From CBFGTJ01 sp965651815 (GTDB lineage: Bacteria; Actinomycetota; Acidimicrobiia; Acidimicrobiales; Microtrichaceae), in contig CBFGTJ010000035.1 of the NCBI GenBank assembly GCA_965651815.1, positions 1-21,073 of the forward strand: DNA of 21,073 bases. Direction: 5' to 3'. A model generated the notes under the pieces. That model did not search any database, had not been told where the DNA came from, and saw only the letters and a program-made list of their open reading frames with translations. The stretch's first letter is position 1. Every line of letters starts with the position of its first letter. The translations under genes were made by a program, and so were the position numbers. Below are positions 13,279-21,073 of this stretch, piece after piece.

Positions 13279-14931
13279 TCACGACCCGGCGAGCGCCTCC
13301 GCCGCGACCCGCGCCGCCCAGCGGTGGTCGGCCTTGCCGTTCGGCCCCCGCTGCACCTGCTCGACGATCACCACCCGCTTGGGGCACTTGTACCCGGCGA
13401 GGTGCTCCTTCGAGTGGGCGATCAGGTCCGCTTCCGAGGGCGGTTCCGCGCCGGGCACCAGCGACACGATGCCGGTGACCGACTGGCCCCACCGCTCGTC
13501 CGGCAGGCCGACGACGTTCGCGTCGAGCACGGCGGGGTGCAGCTTGAGGACCTCCTCGACCTCCTCGGGCCACACCTTCTCGCCGGCGGTGTTGATGCAC
13601 GCGGAGCCGCGGCCGAGCAGCCGGATGGTGCCGTCCTCCTCGACGAGGGCGTAGTCGCCGGGCACCGACCAGACCTGCCCCGCGAACGTGCGGAACGTCG
13701 CCGCGGTCTTCTCCGGGTCCTTGTAGTAGCCGACGGGGATGGGGCCGCCGACGGCGAGCAGGCCGCGCTCCCCCGACCCGGGCACCACCTCCCTGCCGTC
13801 CTCGGTGAACACTCGGGCGTGCTCGCCGAGGCGGAAGGTCGCGGTGGCCGAGGTGCTGCCCCGGCGGGCGACCGACGCGGCCATGCCGACCCCCTCGGAG
13901 GAGCCCACGGTGTCGGCGAGCGTCGCCGTGCACCACTCGAGCAGCGCCTCCTTGGCCTCCTTCGACCACATCACACCGGAGGAGAGCACCACCTTGAGCG
14001 ACGACAGGTCGTAGGGCTCGCCGGCCGCCGCCGCCTCCGCCAGCGCGTCGAGGATCGGTCGGGCGAACGCGTCGCCCACGATCGTCAGCTGGGTGACCCG
14101 GTGCTCCTGCACGGCGCGGCACAGCTCGTGCCCGTCGAACGACGGCGACGCGAGGGTCACCACGCAACCGCCTGCGGACAGCACCCCGACCGCGGTGATC
14201 GCGGAGGTGCCGTGCATGAGGGGCGCCGCGGGCAGCAGGCGGACGGCCTTGCCGCGGTCGTGGAACGTGCGGGCCGCGGCCCGGACCTCCTCGACGGTGG
14301 TGGGCACCTCGGCGTCGATGACGCGGAACGTCGCGGACGCGGTCCGCAGCAGGTTGCGCTGCGGCCACATCACCCCCTTGGGCATGCCGGTGGTCCCACC
14401 GGTGTAGAGGAACCACAGGTCCTCTCCCGAGCGGGGCACGGGCGGCATCGGGTCGGTGGCGTCGACGACCTTCTCGTAGTCCTCCGCCCAGGCGGGCAGC
14501 GGGTGGCGCTCGCCGGCGCCGACGCACAGGAAGGTCGTCAGCTTCGGCAGCGACCCGCGGACCTCGTCGAGCCGGTCGGCGAACTCCGCGTCGAACACCA
14601 CCGCTTCGGCGTCCGCGTTGTCGAGGAGGTACGCGAGCTCCTCGGTCAGGTAGCGGTAGTTCACGTTCACCGGGACCGCCCGCACCTTGAACGCGGCGAA
14701 CGTGGACTCGAGGTACTCGGGCCGGTTCCGCAGGTAGAGCGCGACCTTGGCGTCGTGGCCGATGCCCCTGGCGTCCAGGTGCCCGGCGAGCCGGGCCGCC
14801 CGGTCCTCGAAGTCCCGCCAGGTGCGCCGGGTGCCCGGGTGGATCAGGGCAGGCGCGTCGGGCACCTCGGCGGCCACGGCCTCCCACACGGTGGCCAGGC
14901 TCATCCCGTCGTGGTCCTGCACGGTCGACAT
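13279..14931 (-). CDS. AMP-dependent acyl-CoA synthetase/ligase (FadD-type)
   Basis: A 550-aa adenylate-forming enzyme that activates a carboxylic acid to acyl-CoA with ATP. The P-loop-like motif is YTGGTTGMPKGVMW from residue 176, and the later motifs are GSSEGVG, GRGSACINTAGEKVWPEEVE and the C-terminal GPNGKAD with catalytic K533. The TGMPKGVMW and CINTAGEKVWPEEVEE text resembles the actinobacterial FadD group that includes steroid side-chain ligases (FadD19/FadD3-like). The actual substrate cannot be read from sequence. The ATG at 14931-14929 begins MSTVQDHDG, preceded by GGAAGGATGGGGGC. It lies 40 bp after the beta-galactosidase stop and may share its transcript. Together with the acyl-CoA dehydrogenase at the window start it indicates acyl-CoA catabolism. 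Confidence 0.93.
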   Translation of the reverse strand: MSTVQDHDGMSLATVWEAVAAEVPDAPALIHPGTRRTWRDFEDRAARLAGHLDARGIGHDAKVALYLRNRPEYLESTFAAFKVRAVPVNVNYRYLTEELAYLLDNADAEAVVFDAEFADRLDEVRGSLPKLTTFLCVGAGERHPLPAWAEDYEKVVDATDPMPPVPRSGEDLWFLYTGGTTGMPKGVMWPQRNLLRTASATFRVIDAEVPTTVEEVRAAARTFHDRGKAVRLLPAAPLMHGTSAITAVGVLSAGGCVVTLASPSFDGHELCRAVQEHRVTQLTIVGDAFARPILDALAEAAAAGEPYDLSSLKVVLSSGVMWSKEAKEALLEWCTATLADTVGSSEGVGMAASVARRGSTSATATFRLGEHARVFTEDGREVVPGSGERGLLAVGGPIPVGYYKDPEKTAATFRTFAGQVWSVPGDYALVEEDGTIRLLGRGSACINTAGEKVWPEEVEEVLKLHPAVLDANVVGLPDERWGQSVTGIVSLVPGAEPPSEADLIAHSKEHLAGYKCPKRVVIVEQVQRGPNGKADHRWAARVAAEALAGS

Positions 14932-14971
14932 GCCCCCATCCTTCCAGCCGGAGGTCCGGCGGTTCCGTCCC

Positions 14972-17900
14972 CTACTGCGGTGCGAGGCGGCGCTGCGCGG
15001 CCAGCGCCGCCGCGTCGTCCCACGGCGCGAGCGCCCGGCACCACACCGTCACCACGTGGGTCCCCGCGCCGATCCGGTAGCGCTCCAGCGCGTCCGGACC
15101 GCACGACGCGGTGCCGAGCCCCCGCTGGGCCGCGTCGAGGTACAGCACGGTCGGCGACGCCGCGGTGGGCGATGCCGGGTCGTGAAGGTCGTCGGTGTGG
15201 CGCGCGGCCCACAACTCCGAGTCCGGGTGGTGGCGCGCCGCGAACCCCGGCCGACCCCCGGACGGGTCCGCGACCACCAACAGCCCGTCGGCGACGCTGC
15301 GTCGCCGCGCGAGGCGCGGGCGCAGCGCCAGCCAGCGCAGGCCCGTGCGGTGCCCGTGCTCCTGTGGGACGACGTGGTCCACGTAGGTGTCCGACACCGT
15401 GGTGCTCCACCGGCCGACGGTCGCGGCCGCGCGACGGTCCGGGTAGCACTCGTGGGGACCGTCGCCGTACCACTCGAGCTGCTCGAGCTCGCCGGGGAGC
15501 ACCCACTCGATGCCGACCCGCGGCGGGTCCTCCAGCGCGGGTGGCAGCGTGATCCGGTGCTGGAGCAGCACCCAGCCGTCGGGGTGCTGCTCGACCCGGC
15601 GACGGACCACGACCGGGTCGTCGACGCCGGGCGCGTGCAGCGCACCGGTCGAGGTCCACGTGACCAGGTCGCCCCGCGTGCGGCGCGTCGTGTTCCCCGG
15701 GTCCCAGGTGCAGCGGTCGAGGCCCTGCTCGTCGACCCACCGGCCGAGCTGGCCGGCGAGGCCGCGCATCCATCCCTGGCGGAGCCCGTCGTTGTCGGTG
15801 AGCGCGCGGAACACCGTCGGCGTCGCCGCGAACGGGTCGATCCCCTCGGGGAGCCCGGGTGCGGGCGCCTCCGTCGTGCGTGGGGCGGGGGCGGCACCGG
15901 AGCGGAGCGGGGCGGCGACCTCGAGCTGCTCCCTCGCGACGAACGCGCCCCTCGCCGCCCAGGGTGCCGCGCGCCGCTGGGTCCAGGTGACGGTCAGGTG
16001 GACCTCCTGGCCGGCCCGGACCCGCGGCGGACGGAACGGGCGTGCCACCAGCGCCGACTCCCCCGGCGCCACCTCCGGCACCTCGAGCTCGCCGGCGGCG
16101 ACCTCCTCGCCGTCGACCTGGAGCGACCACGCGGCGCGCAGGTCGTCGAGCCCGGTGAACCAGCGACGGTTGGTGATCCGCAGGCGGCGGCCGCCCTGGG
16201 CCCACTCGACCGTGGCGGGCCGGCCCACCCAGCGCACCTCCTCGAGCGCGGGGTGCGGTTCGCGGTCCGCGGCGACGAGCCCGTCGCAGACGAAGTTCAC
16301 GTCGTTCGGTTCGTCACAGAAGTCGCCGCCGTAGCCCCACACGGGGCGCCCGAACGGCCCGGTCCGCCCGAGCGGCAGGCCGTGCTCGACCCACTCCCAG
16401 ATGAACCCGCCCTGCAGGCCGTGGTGCGAGCGGATCGCATCCCAGTAGTCCGCGAGCGACCCGTTCGAGTTGCCCATGGCGTGGGAGTACTCGCACATGA
16501 TCAACGGGCGGCGGGCGTCCGCGCCCGAGGTCGCCCACTCGACGATCGCGTCGATCGTCGGGTACATGGGGCACACGACGTCGGTCTCGGGTGCCGGGGC
16601 GTGCAGGTCGTGCATGAGCGGCCCCTCGTAGTGCAGGGGGCGGCTCGGGTCGATCCGGCGGACCAGCGCGGCCGCGGCCGCGTGGGGCGGCCCGTCCCCG
16701 GACTCGTTGCCGAGGGACCACATGATGATCGAGGGGTGGTGGCGGTCGCGGCGCACCATCCGCTCGACCCGCTCCACCATCGCGGGGGCGTAGCGGGGGT
16801 CGTGGCACAGCGAGGTCTGCCGGGCGTGGGACTCGACGTTCGCCTCGTCGACCAGGTACAGCCCGAGCTCGTCGCACAGCTCGGCGAGGTGCTCGTCGTG
16901 GGGGTAGTGGGCGGCACGCACCGCGTTGAGGTGGTGCGCCTTCATCATCAGCAGGTCCCGGCGGGTGAGCTCCCGGTCGACCGCGCGCCCGGTGGCCGGG
17001 TCGTGCTCGTGGAGGTTCACCCCGTGCAGGAGCACCGGTCGCCCGTTGACCAGCAGCTCCCGGTCGCGCACCTCCACCGAGCGGAACCCGGTGGTCCTGG
17101 AGGTGACCTCGACGGTGTCGCCGTCGGGTGAGCGCAGCGTCGTGACGACCCGGTAGCGGTTCGGGGTCTCGTGCGTCCACGGCCGCACGCCGCGCACCTC
17201 GAGGCGCGTCGCGACGATCCCCGGTCGCACGAACATGCCGGAGAGCACCTGCGCGGCCTCGCTGCTCGCGTCCCAGACCGGCACGTCCGCGGGCCCGGTC
17301 GTCGCGAGCACCCGGGGCGGCCGGTCGCCGCGCCCGCGGAGCGGTTCGACGTGCACCTCGACGGTCCAGCCCGGCTCACGGCAGCCGGGGCCCTCGACGG
17401 TGACCTCCACGTCGAGCAGGCCGGTGCCGTCCTCCGCCAGCCCGGGAACCAGCCCCACGTCCGCGAGGTGGGTGGGGGCCGTGCTGTGCAGCGAGACGCT
17501 GCGCTGGATCCCGCCGTGCCACCACTGGTCCTGGTCCTCGATCCAGCTGTGCGCCGACCACCGCGCGACCGCGATGGCGATCGTGGCGCGGCGTCCGGGG
17601 CGGACCAGCCCCGTCACGTCGAGCTCGGTCGGCAGGCGGCTGTCGGTGCAGGTCCCCGCGAGCTCCCCGTCGACCCAGACCGCGGCGACGGACTCCGCCG
17701 CCCCGAGGCGCAGCACGACCCGCCGGCCCGCCCAGGCCTTCGGCACCGTCACCGTGCGCCGGTACACGCCGGTGGGGTTCCGCTCCGGGATCCCGGGCGG
17801 GTCGGCGTCGAAGGGCATGACGACGTTCGTGTAGTGGGGCCGGTCGTAGCGGCCGCCGCCGCGGGGGCCCTGCAGGGTCCACGCACCGGGGACGGTGATG

Positions 17901-18139
17901 CGGTCCGACCCCCGGTCGGCGCCGATGAGGTGCTCCGCGGTGAGGTCCTCCGGGCGCTCGAGGAGCGCGAAGCTCCAGGTCCCGTCGAGCGAGGTCCACC
18001 ACGGGGACGCCGACGGGTCGTCGCTGCGGGCGCCGTCGAGGTCGGGGTACGGCACGCCGGGGCTCCGCATCGGCAGCCGGCCGATGCCGGTGACGGTCGG
18101 ATCCCGCACGGTGGCGAGGAACGCGTCGATGCCGCTCAC
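14972..18139 (-). CDS. lacZ: Beta-galactosidase, glycoside hydrolase family 2 (LacZ-type)
   Basis: A 1055-aa protein of the size and five-domain layout of LacZ (E. coli, 1024 aa). The jelly-roll domain comes first (WWTSLDGTWSFALLERPE, VPGAWTLQG, PHYTNVVMPFDADPP), then Ig-like domains, the TIM barrel with HGVNLHEHDP and HYPHDEHLAELCDELGLYLV, and a C-terminal beta-sandwich (LTDNDGLRQGW, YGDGPHECYPDR). The acid/base is E479 in LGNESGDG and the nucleophile is E550 in IMCEYSHAMGNS. There is no signal peptide, so it should cleave imported beta-galactosides in the cytosol. The GTG at 18139-18137 follows GGGGAGGGGG at good spacing. No sugar transporter or regulator is adjacent, which is unusual for a catabolic lacZ. 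A dyad-symmetric element lies just upstream. Confidence 0.95.
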   Translation of the reverse strand: MSGIDAFLATVRDPTVTGIGRLPMRSPGVPYPDLDGARSDDPSASPWWTSLDGTWSFALLERPEDLTAEHLIGADRGSDRITVPGAWTLQGPRGGGRYDRPHYTNVVMPFDADPPGIPERNPTGVYRRTVTVPKAWAGRRVVLRLGAAESVAAVWVDGELAGTCTDSRLPTELDVTGLVRPGRRATIAIAVARWSAHSWIEDQDQWWHGGIQRSVSLHSTAPTHLADVGLVPGLAEDGTGLLDVEVTVEGPGCREPGWTVEVHVEPLRGRGDRPPRVLATTGPADVPVWDASSEAAQVLSGMFVRPGIVATRLEVRGVRPWTHETPNRYRVVTTLRSPDGDTVEVTSRTTGFRSVEVRDRELLVNGRPVLLHGVNLHEHDPATGRAVDRELTRRDLLMMKAHHLNAVRAAHYPHDEHLAELCDELGLYLVDEANVESHARQTSLCHDPRYAPAMVERVERMVRRDRHHPSIIMWSLGNESGDGPPHAAAAALVRRIDPSRPLHYEGPLMHDLHAPAPETDVVCPMYPTIDAIVEWATSGADARRPLIMCEYSHAMGNSNGSLADYWDAIRSHHGLQGGFIWEWVEHGLPLGRTGPFGRPVWGYGGDFCDEPNDVNFVCDGLVAADREPHPALEEVRWVGRPATVEWAQGGRRLRITNRRWFTGLDDLRAAWSLQVDGEEVAAGELEVPEVAPGESALVARPFRPPRVRAGQEVHLTVTWTQRRAAPWAARGAFVAREQLEVAAPLRSGAAPAPRTTEAPAPGLPEGIDPFAATPTVFRALTDNDGLRQGWMRGLAGQLGRWVDEQGLDRCTWDPGNTTRRTRGDLVTWTSTGALHAPGVDDPVVVRRRVEQHPDGWVLLQHRITLPPALEDPPRVGIEWVLPGELEQLEWYGDGPHECYPDRRAAATVGRWSTTVSDTYVDHVVPQEHGHRTGLRWLALRPRLARRRSVADGLLVVADPSGGRPGFAARHHPDSELWAARHTDDLHDPASPTAASPTVLYLDAAQRGLGTASCGPDALERYRIGAGTHVVTVWCRALAPWDDAAALAAQRRLAPQ

Positions 18140-18152
18140 GCCGCGCCCCCTC

Positions 18153-18208
18153 CCCGTTCTGTGTCCCCGAAGTGCGGGTGCACCCTCAGTCCCGGCGTAC
18201 AGAACGGG
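18153..18208 (-). promoter_or_regulatory. Dyad-symmetric element upstream of lacZ
   Basis: CCCGTTCTGT (18153-18162) and ACAGAACGGG (18199-18208) are perfect 10-bp inverted arms. The palindrome GGGTGCACCC (18176-18185) lies between them on exactly the same axis (18180.5). The 13-bp stretches between arm and core are not complementary. It fills most of the gap between the peroxiredoxin stop and the lacZ start. It could be an operator pair, a hairpin that ends the peroxiredoxin transcript, or an RNA structure in the lacZ leader. Confidence 0.45.
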
Positions 18209-18233
18209 TCGTGGGTGGCGAGGTAGGTCCGGC

Positions 18234-18686
18234 TCACACCCGCGACCGGAGCACGTCCAGCGCGCGGTCCGCGTGGACCTCCATGTTGAGCTCCGAGCTG
18301 ATCGCGGCGAGGACCCGCCGGTCCGTGTCGATCACGAACGTCGCGCGCTTGTTGAACACGGGGCCGAGGCGCTTCACGCCGAAGCGGGCGGCGACCACGC
18401 GGTCCGGGTCCGACAGCAGCGGGTACCCGAGGTCGTGCTTCTTGTCGAACTGCGCCTGGCGCTCGACCGGGTCGGCCGAGATCCCGACCCGCTGCGCCCC
18501 GACCTCGGCGAACTCCGCGCCGAGGTCCCGGAAGTGGCACGACTCCTTCGTGCAGCCGGTGGTCATCGCCTTCGGGTAGAAGAACAGCACCACCGGCCCG
18601 TCCTCGAGCAGCCCGGACAGCGAGCGCGTCCGACCGTATTGGTCGGGCAGCTCGAAGTCCTCGACGACGTCACCCTCTCGCAGCAT
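18234..18686 (-). CDS. bcp: Peroxiredoxin, Bcp/PrxQ type
   Basis: A 150-aa thiol peroxidase that reduces hydrogen peroxide and organic hydroperoxides in the cytosol. The peroxidatic C45 lies in YPKAMTTGCTKESC, with a resolving C50 four residues further on, the pattern of atypical two-cysteine Bcp/PrxQ enzymes. The PxxxTxxC motif (P38, T42, C45) is kept. The N-terminal GDVVEDFELPDQYGRTRSLS and the C-terminal GPVFNKRATFVIDTDRRVL match the family. The ATG at 18686-18684 lies within the end of the phosphatase gene (17-nt overlap) and has GGAGG directly upstream, so translation is probably coupled. It is the third gene of an operon with the phosphatase and the lysine-rich protein. Confidence 0.94.
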   Translation of the reverse strand: MLREGDVVEDFELPDQYGRTRSLSGLLEDGPVVLFFYPKAMTTGCTKESCHFRDLGAEFAEVGAQRVGISADPVERQAQFDKKHDLGYPLLSDPDRVVAARFGVKRLGPVFNKRATFVIDTDRRVLAAISSELNMEVHADRALDVLRSRV

Positions 18687-19479
18687 CCTCCGCTCCCCCC
18701 TCGTCGCCGCGCCGGACCAGCGCGGCCCTCAACGCCTCCACCACGTCACCGTCGAGTCCGCAGTCGGCGAGGTAGCGCTCGAACCCGCCGTGCTCGCGCT
18801 GCAGCCACTCCAGCGTCGCCCGCATGGTCTCGGGCCGCGCCGACCACAGCCCGTACCGGAGCTCGTCGTCGTCGACCTGCCCCGCGGGGTGCCCGAGCGA
18901 CCACAGCCACGACACCTGGATCGGCGTCACCGCGGCGGTGCGGGCGTAGTCGGCGACGATCACCTCGTGGTCGGCACCGAGCGCACCGAGCAGCAGCGCG
19001 GTGAGGAGCCCGGTCCGGTCCTTGCCGACCGCGCAGTGGTACGCGACCGCGCCGCGGGGCGAACCGTCCGTGCACGCCACCTCGGCGAGCGCGCCGAGCG
19101 CCGTCGCGAACCTGGAGCCGAACGACGTGAGGATCTCCCGGTAGCGGTGGGCGACGAGCTCCGAGGGGTCCTCGACCTCGTCGTCGGCCCAGGGGAACCG
19201 CGGGTCGAGCACCGGGTGGTGCTGCACCTCGAGCGCCTCGGCCTCCAGCACGCCCTCCTCCTTGCGCTCGACCTCGTCCCGCAGGTCGAGGACCCGCACG
19301 ACCCCGAGGTCGCGCAGGACCGCGACCGACTCACCGGCCCGGTGCAGCGCGTCACCGCGCAGCACCCGCCGCGGCGCGACCACGCCGCCCTCGACCGGCA
19401 GCCCGCCGAGGTCCCGCAGGTTGAAGATCCCCTCCCGGGCCAGCAGGGCCCGCTGTCGCAGCGTGGGCACGGCCGTCAC
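18670..19479 (-). CDS. Tyrosine-protein phosphatase (Y_phosphatase3 family)
   Basis: A 269-aa cysteine phosphatase with the P-loop HCAVGKDRTG at residues 148-157 (C149 nucleophile, R155 phosphate binding) and the family's NLRDLGG near residue 20. RVLRGDALHR and VRVLDLRDEVER are also typical. Relatives (PtpB-like) dephosphorylate phosphotyrosine proteins or phosphoinositides, and the K-D pair in the loop (GKDRTG) is the variant linked with dual or lipid specificity in that group. There is no signal peptide. The start is GTG at 19479-19477, which overlaps the upstream stop as GTGA, and its 3' end overlaps the peroxiredoxin start by 17 nt. The three genes therefore form one tightly packed unit. 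Confidence 0.92.
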   Translation of the reverse strand: MTAVPTLRQRALLAREGIFNLRDLGGLPVEGGVVAPRRVLRGDALHRAGESVAVLRDLGVVRVLDLRDEVERKEEGVLEAEALEVQHHPVLDPRFPWADDEVEDPSELVAHRYREILTSFGSRFATALGALAEVACTDGSPRGAVAYHCAVGKDRTGLLTALLLGALGADHEVIVADYARTAAVTPIQVSWLWSLGHPAGQVDDDELRYGLWSARPETMRATLEWLQREHGGFERYLADCGLDGDVVEALRAALVRRGDEGGAEDAARG

Positions 19480-21073
19480 ACCAGTGCCACGACGACGCCG
19501 AGGCCGCTGGTCGTGACCCTCAGGTCGTCGATCTCGACCGGGATCGGGTCGGGCGAACCGGGGATGAGCGGCACCTCGATGCGAGCGGGCAGCTGCATCC
19601 GGATCGGTGCCAGCGACACCAGCTCGCCGAGGCGCTGGGACACCGTGTTGACGAACGACGGCACCAGCGGCGGCAGCTCGACCCACGCCGACTGCACGGA
19701 CAGCTCCAGGCGGCCTCTCACCAGCCGGGGGCGCACCTCGGTGCGCAGCGAGGAGCGCAGGTCGGGGAACGGGTCGGGCAGCAGCCGGGTCTGGCGCAGC
19801 CTGCCCTCGACCCGCTGCTCGCCGAGGTCCAGGTCGACCTCGAACGGCAGCGGCACCTCGCCGGCCGCCCGCTCGAGCAGCTTCTGGGTGAGGTGGTCCA
19901 CCACCGAGCTCGCGAGCCCGATGCCGATGCGTCGCCCTGCGATCGGGACCGGCTGTGCCCGTCCCCGCACCCGCTCGGTCGCCGCCAGCCCGAACGACAT
20001 GAGGCCGGACCCGATGCTGAGGTCCGCACGCCCCGGATCGACGCCGAGCTCGACCAGGGCCGAGCCCACCTCGGGGCCGAGCTCCGCTCCCACGGTCCCG
20101 ACGTGCTCGGCCAACGAGGCGAACAGCCCGTGGCCGAGCATGCCGAACATCATCCCGAAGACCTGGAGCACGCCGGCCCACGAGGTGGGGTCGACGCCGT
20201 CGGGGACGGGGGCTTCGGGGTCCGCCTCCAGCGAGACCAGCTCCGCCTCGGCCAGGTCGAGCCCGAACGACACGGTGTCGTCCGCGTTCAGCTCCACGTA
20301 GGGGTGCACGAGCGCCTCGACGCGCACCGGGATCGGTGCCGGCGGCGCGGGCACGCCCATCGGAGTGCCGAGCGAGTCGGACTGCTGGACGGCGCCGTCG
20401 TAGGCGCTCGCCCGGGTCTGCACCTCACCGTCGGCGTTGACCACGACGCGTGCGCGCCCACCGTCCTCCGAGCGCAGCTGGAACCGGCCCCCCTTGACGG
20501 TCAGGGTGAGCCGCAGGTCGACCTCGCCCATGCCCGGCAGGACCACGCTCGTGTCGAGCGGCTCGAGCTCGACGCCGTCACCGACCATCCCGACCACGAG
20601 CTCGTTGAGGAGCTCCTCGGTGATCGAGTCGCACACCGCCCAGCGGTCGTTGCGGCGGGGCCCGGAGCGGAGCGGCTGGTCGTCCGGCTCGGCCGGCGCC
20701 GAGGGTCGGCGGGTGGCGGGCGGGCGGGCAGGGCGTGTCTCGACCGCGGGTGGCGCCCCACCGCCCGACGGGGTGGGCACCTCGCGCACGACGGGGACCT
20801 CGGAGTCGACGATCGGGGAGACGACCGTGCCGGGCGAGCGGGTCGGCTGATCCTGCTCCGCCGGGGGTGCGGCAGCGGCCGGGGCCTTCTTCGGCGCTGC
20901 CTTCGTCGGCGCGGCCTTCTTCGCCGGCGACCTCCTCGCGGAGGCCTTCTTCGCCGCTGACTTCCTGGCCGGGGCCGTCGCCTTCCTCGACGCAGCCTTC
21001 TTCGGGGCCGCCTTCTTGGTCGGGGCCTTCTTGGTCGGGGCCTTCTTCGCCGTGGACTTCTTGGCCGCGGCCT
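19476..21073 (-). CDS. Protein of unknown function with lysine/alanine-rich tail (5' end outside window)
   Basis: At least 531 codons are visible and the frame runs open to the window edge, so the N-terminus is missing. The first 65 or so residues seen are a histone H1-like, basic, low-complexity tail of AAKKS, APTKK, AAPKK and SPAKK units. A proline-rich linker (APPAEQDQPTRSPG and more) follows, then about 390 ordered residues of no family I recognise. This part shows two similar halves. Each starts with an amphipathic helix (SITEELLNELVVGMV; LASSVVDHLTQKLLERA) followed by long alternating strands, which suggests a two-lobe lipid-binding (TULIP/BPI-like) fold. That is inference only. The middle has a hydrophobic stretch (GVLQVFGMMFGMLGHGLFAS). 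An internal GTG at 20789 is not a likely start, because the tail continues in frame upstream. It overlaps the phosphatase start by 4 nt. Confidence 0.75.
   Translation of the reverse strand, partial: AAAKKSTAKKAPTKKAPTKKAAPKKAASRKATAPARKSAAKKASARRSPAKKAAPTKAAPKKAPAAAAPPAEQDQPTRSPGTVVSPIVDSEVPVVREVPTPSGGGAPPAVETRPARPPATRRPSAPAEPDDQPLRSGPRRNDRWAVCDSITEELLNELVVGMVGDGVELEPLDTSVVLPGMGEVDLRLTLTVKGGRFQLRSEDGGRARVVVNADGEVQTRASAYDGAVQQSDSLGTPMGVPAPPAPIPVRVEALVHPYVELNADDTVSFGLDLAEAELVSLEADPEAPVPDGVDPTSWAGVLQVFGMMFGMLGHGLFASLAEHVGTVGAELGPEVGSALVELGVDPGRADLSIGSGLMSFGLAATERVRGRAQPVPIAGRRIGIGLASSVVDHLTQKLLERAAGEVPLPFEVDLDLGEQRVEGRLRQTRLLPDPFPDLRSSLRTEVRPRLVRGRLELSVQSAWVELPPLVPSFVNTVSQRLGELVSLAPIRMQLPARIEVPLIPGSPDPIPVEIDDLRVTTSGLGVVVALV
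21011..21040 (-). repeat. 15-bp perfect tandem repeat in the lysine-rich tail
   Basis: Two identical copies of CCTTCTTGGTCGGGG (plus-strand reading) encode APTKK twice. They are the cleanest part of a longer degenerate pattern of alanine/proline and AAG-AAG lysine codons from about 20880 to the window end. Confidence 0.85.

Noticed and set aside
13324..17131. Two long plus-strand open frames (742 and 794 codons)
   Set aside because: Both are antisense to the acyl-CoA ligase and LacZ and have the RRPG/HLDE-rich text of shadow frames.
18136..18236. Small minus-strand frame reading YLATHDPFCTPGLRVHPHFG in the gap before lacZ
   Set aside because: There is no ribosome site, its frame overlaps peroxiredoxin in a shadow phase, and the same bases form the symmetric element.
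1..21073. CRISPR arrays, tRNA or rRNA genes, insertion sequences, attachment sites
   Set aside because: I looked for regularly spaced repeats, tRNA-like cloverleaf text, transposase or integrase motifs and terminal inverted repeats. None was convincing. The only tandem repeats are within coding sequence.

Overview
The window is very G+C-rich DNA (clearly above 70% by eye) with G/C-ending codons, many GTG starts and several starts that look leaderless. This points to an actinobacterium. The short-arm, archaeal-type valyl-tRNA synthetase, the PAS-GGDEF-EAL proteins and the fatty acyl-CoA genes would fit a deep branch such as the Acidimicrobiia, but that placement is inference. No rRNA, tRNA, CRISPR array, transposase or prophage gene was seen, and nothing suggests a recent island. 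No stretch longer than 300 bases lacks a gene.

Layout. 1-2049: start of an acyl-CoA dehydrogenase gene (cut by the window edge) behind a palindromic operator-like site, preceded by cysS, all on the minus strand. 2161-3435: divergent plus-strand gene for a membrane protein with a GAF-like region and a degenerate GGDEF domain. 3481-5564: minus-strand pair of an SDR oxidoreductase and a lipoprotein, with the SDR promoter back to back with that of valS (5609-8203, plus). 8217-8738: convergent YkgJ-type cysteine-cluster protein. 8794-9754: compact minus-strand set of 57-aa membrane protein, bacterial PH-domain membrane protein and another 57-aa protein. 9996-12650: plus-strand PAS-PAS-GGDEF-EAL protein whose 3' end overlaps a convergent DsbA/FrnE-like gene by 91 bp. 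12560-18139: minus-strand run of lacZ-type beta-galactosidase, FadD-type acyl-CoA ligase and DsbA-like protein. 18234-21073: tightly overlapped minus-strand operon of a lysine-rich-tailed protein of unknown function (5' end outside the window), a tyrosine phosphatase and a Bcp-type peroxiredoxin.

How the parts may work together. Two genes concern cyclic di-GMP. One encodes an intact GGDEF active site without the inhibitory RxxD site and with an eroded EAL domain. The other has lost its GGDEF active site but keeps an RxxD-like motif. They look like a producer and a sensor or scaffold, although they are 6.5 kb apart. The acyl-CoA dehydrogenase and acyl-CoA ligase indicate lipid or steroid-type catabolism. 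cysS and valS are housekeeping genes. The best candidates for undescribed biology are the lysine-tail/two-lobe protein-phosphatase-peroxiredoxin operon and the 57-aa/PH/57-aa cassette.
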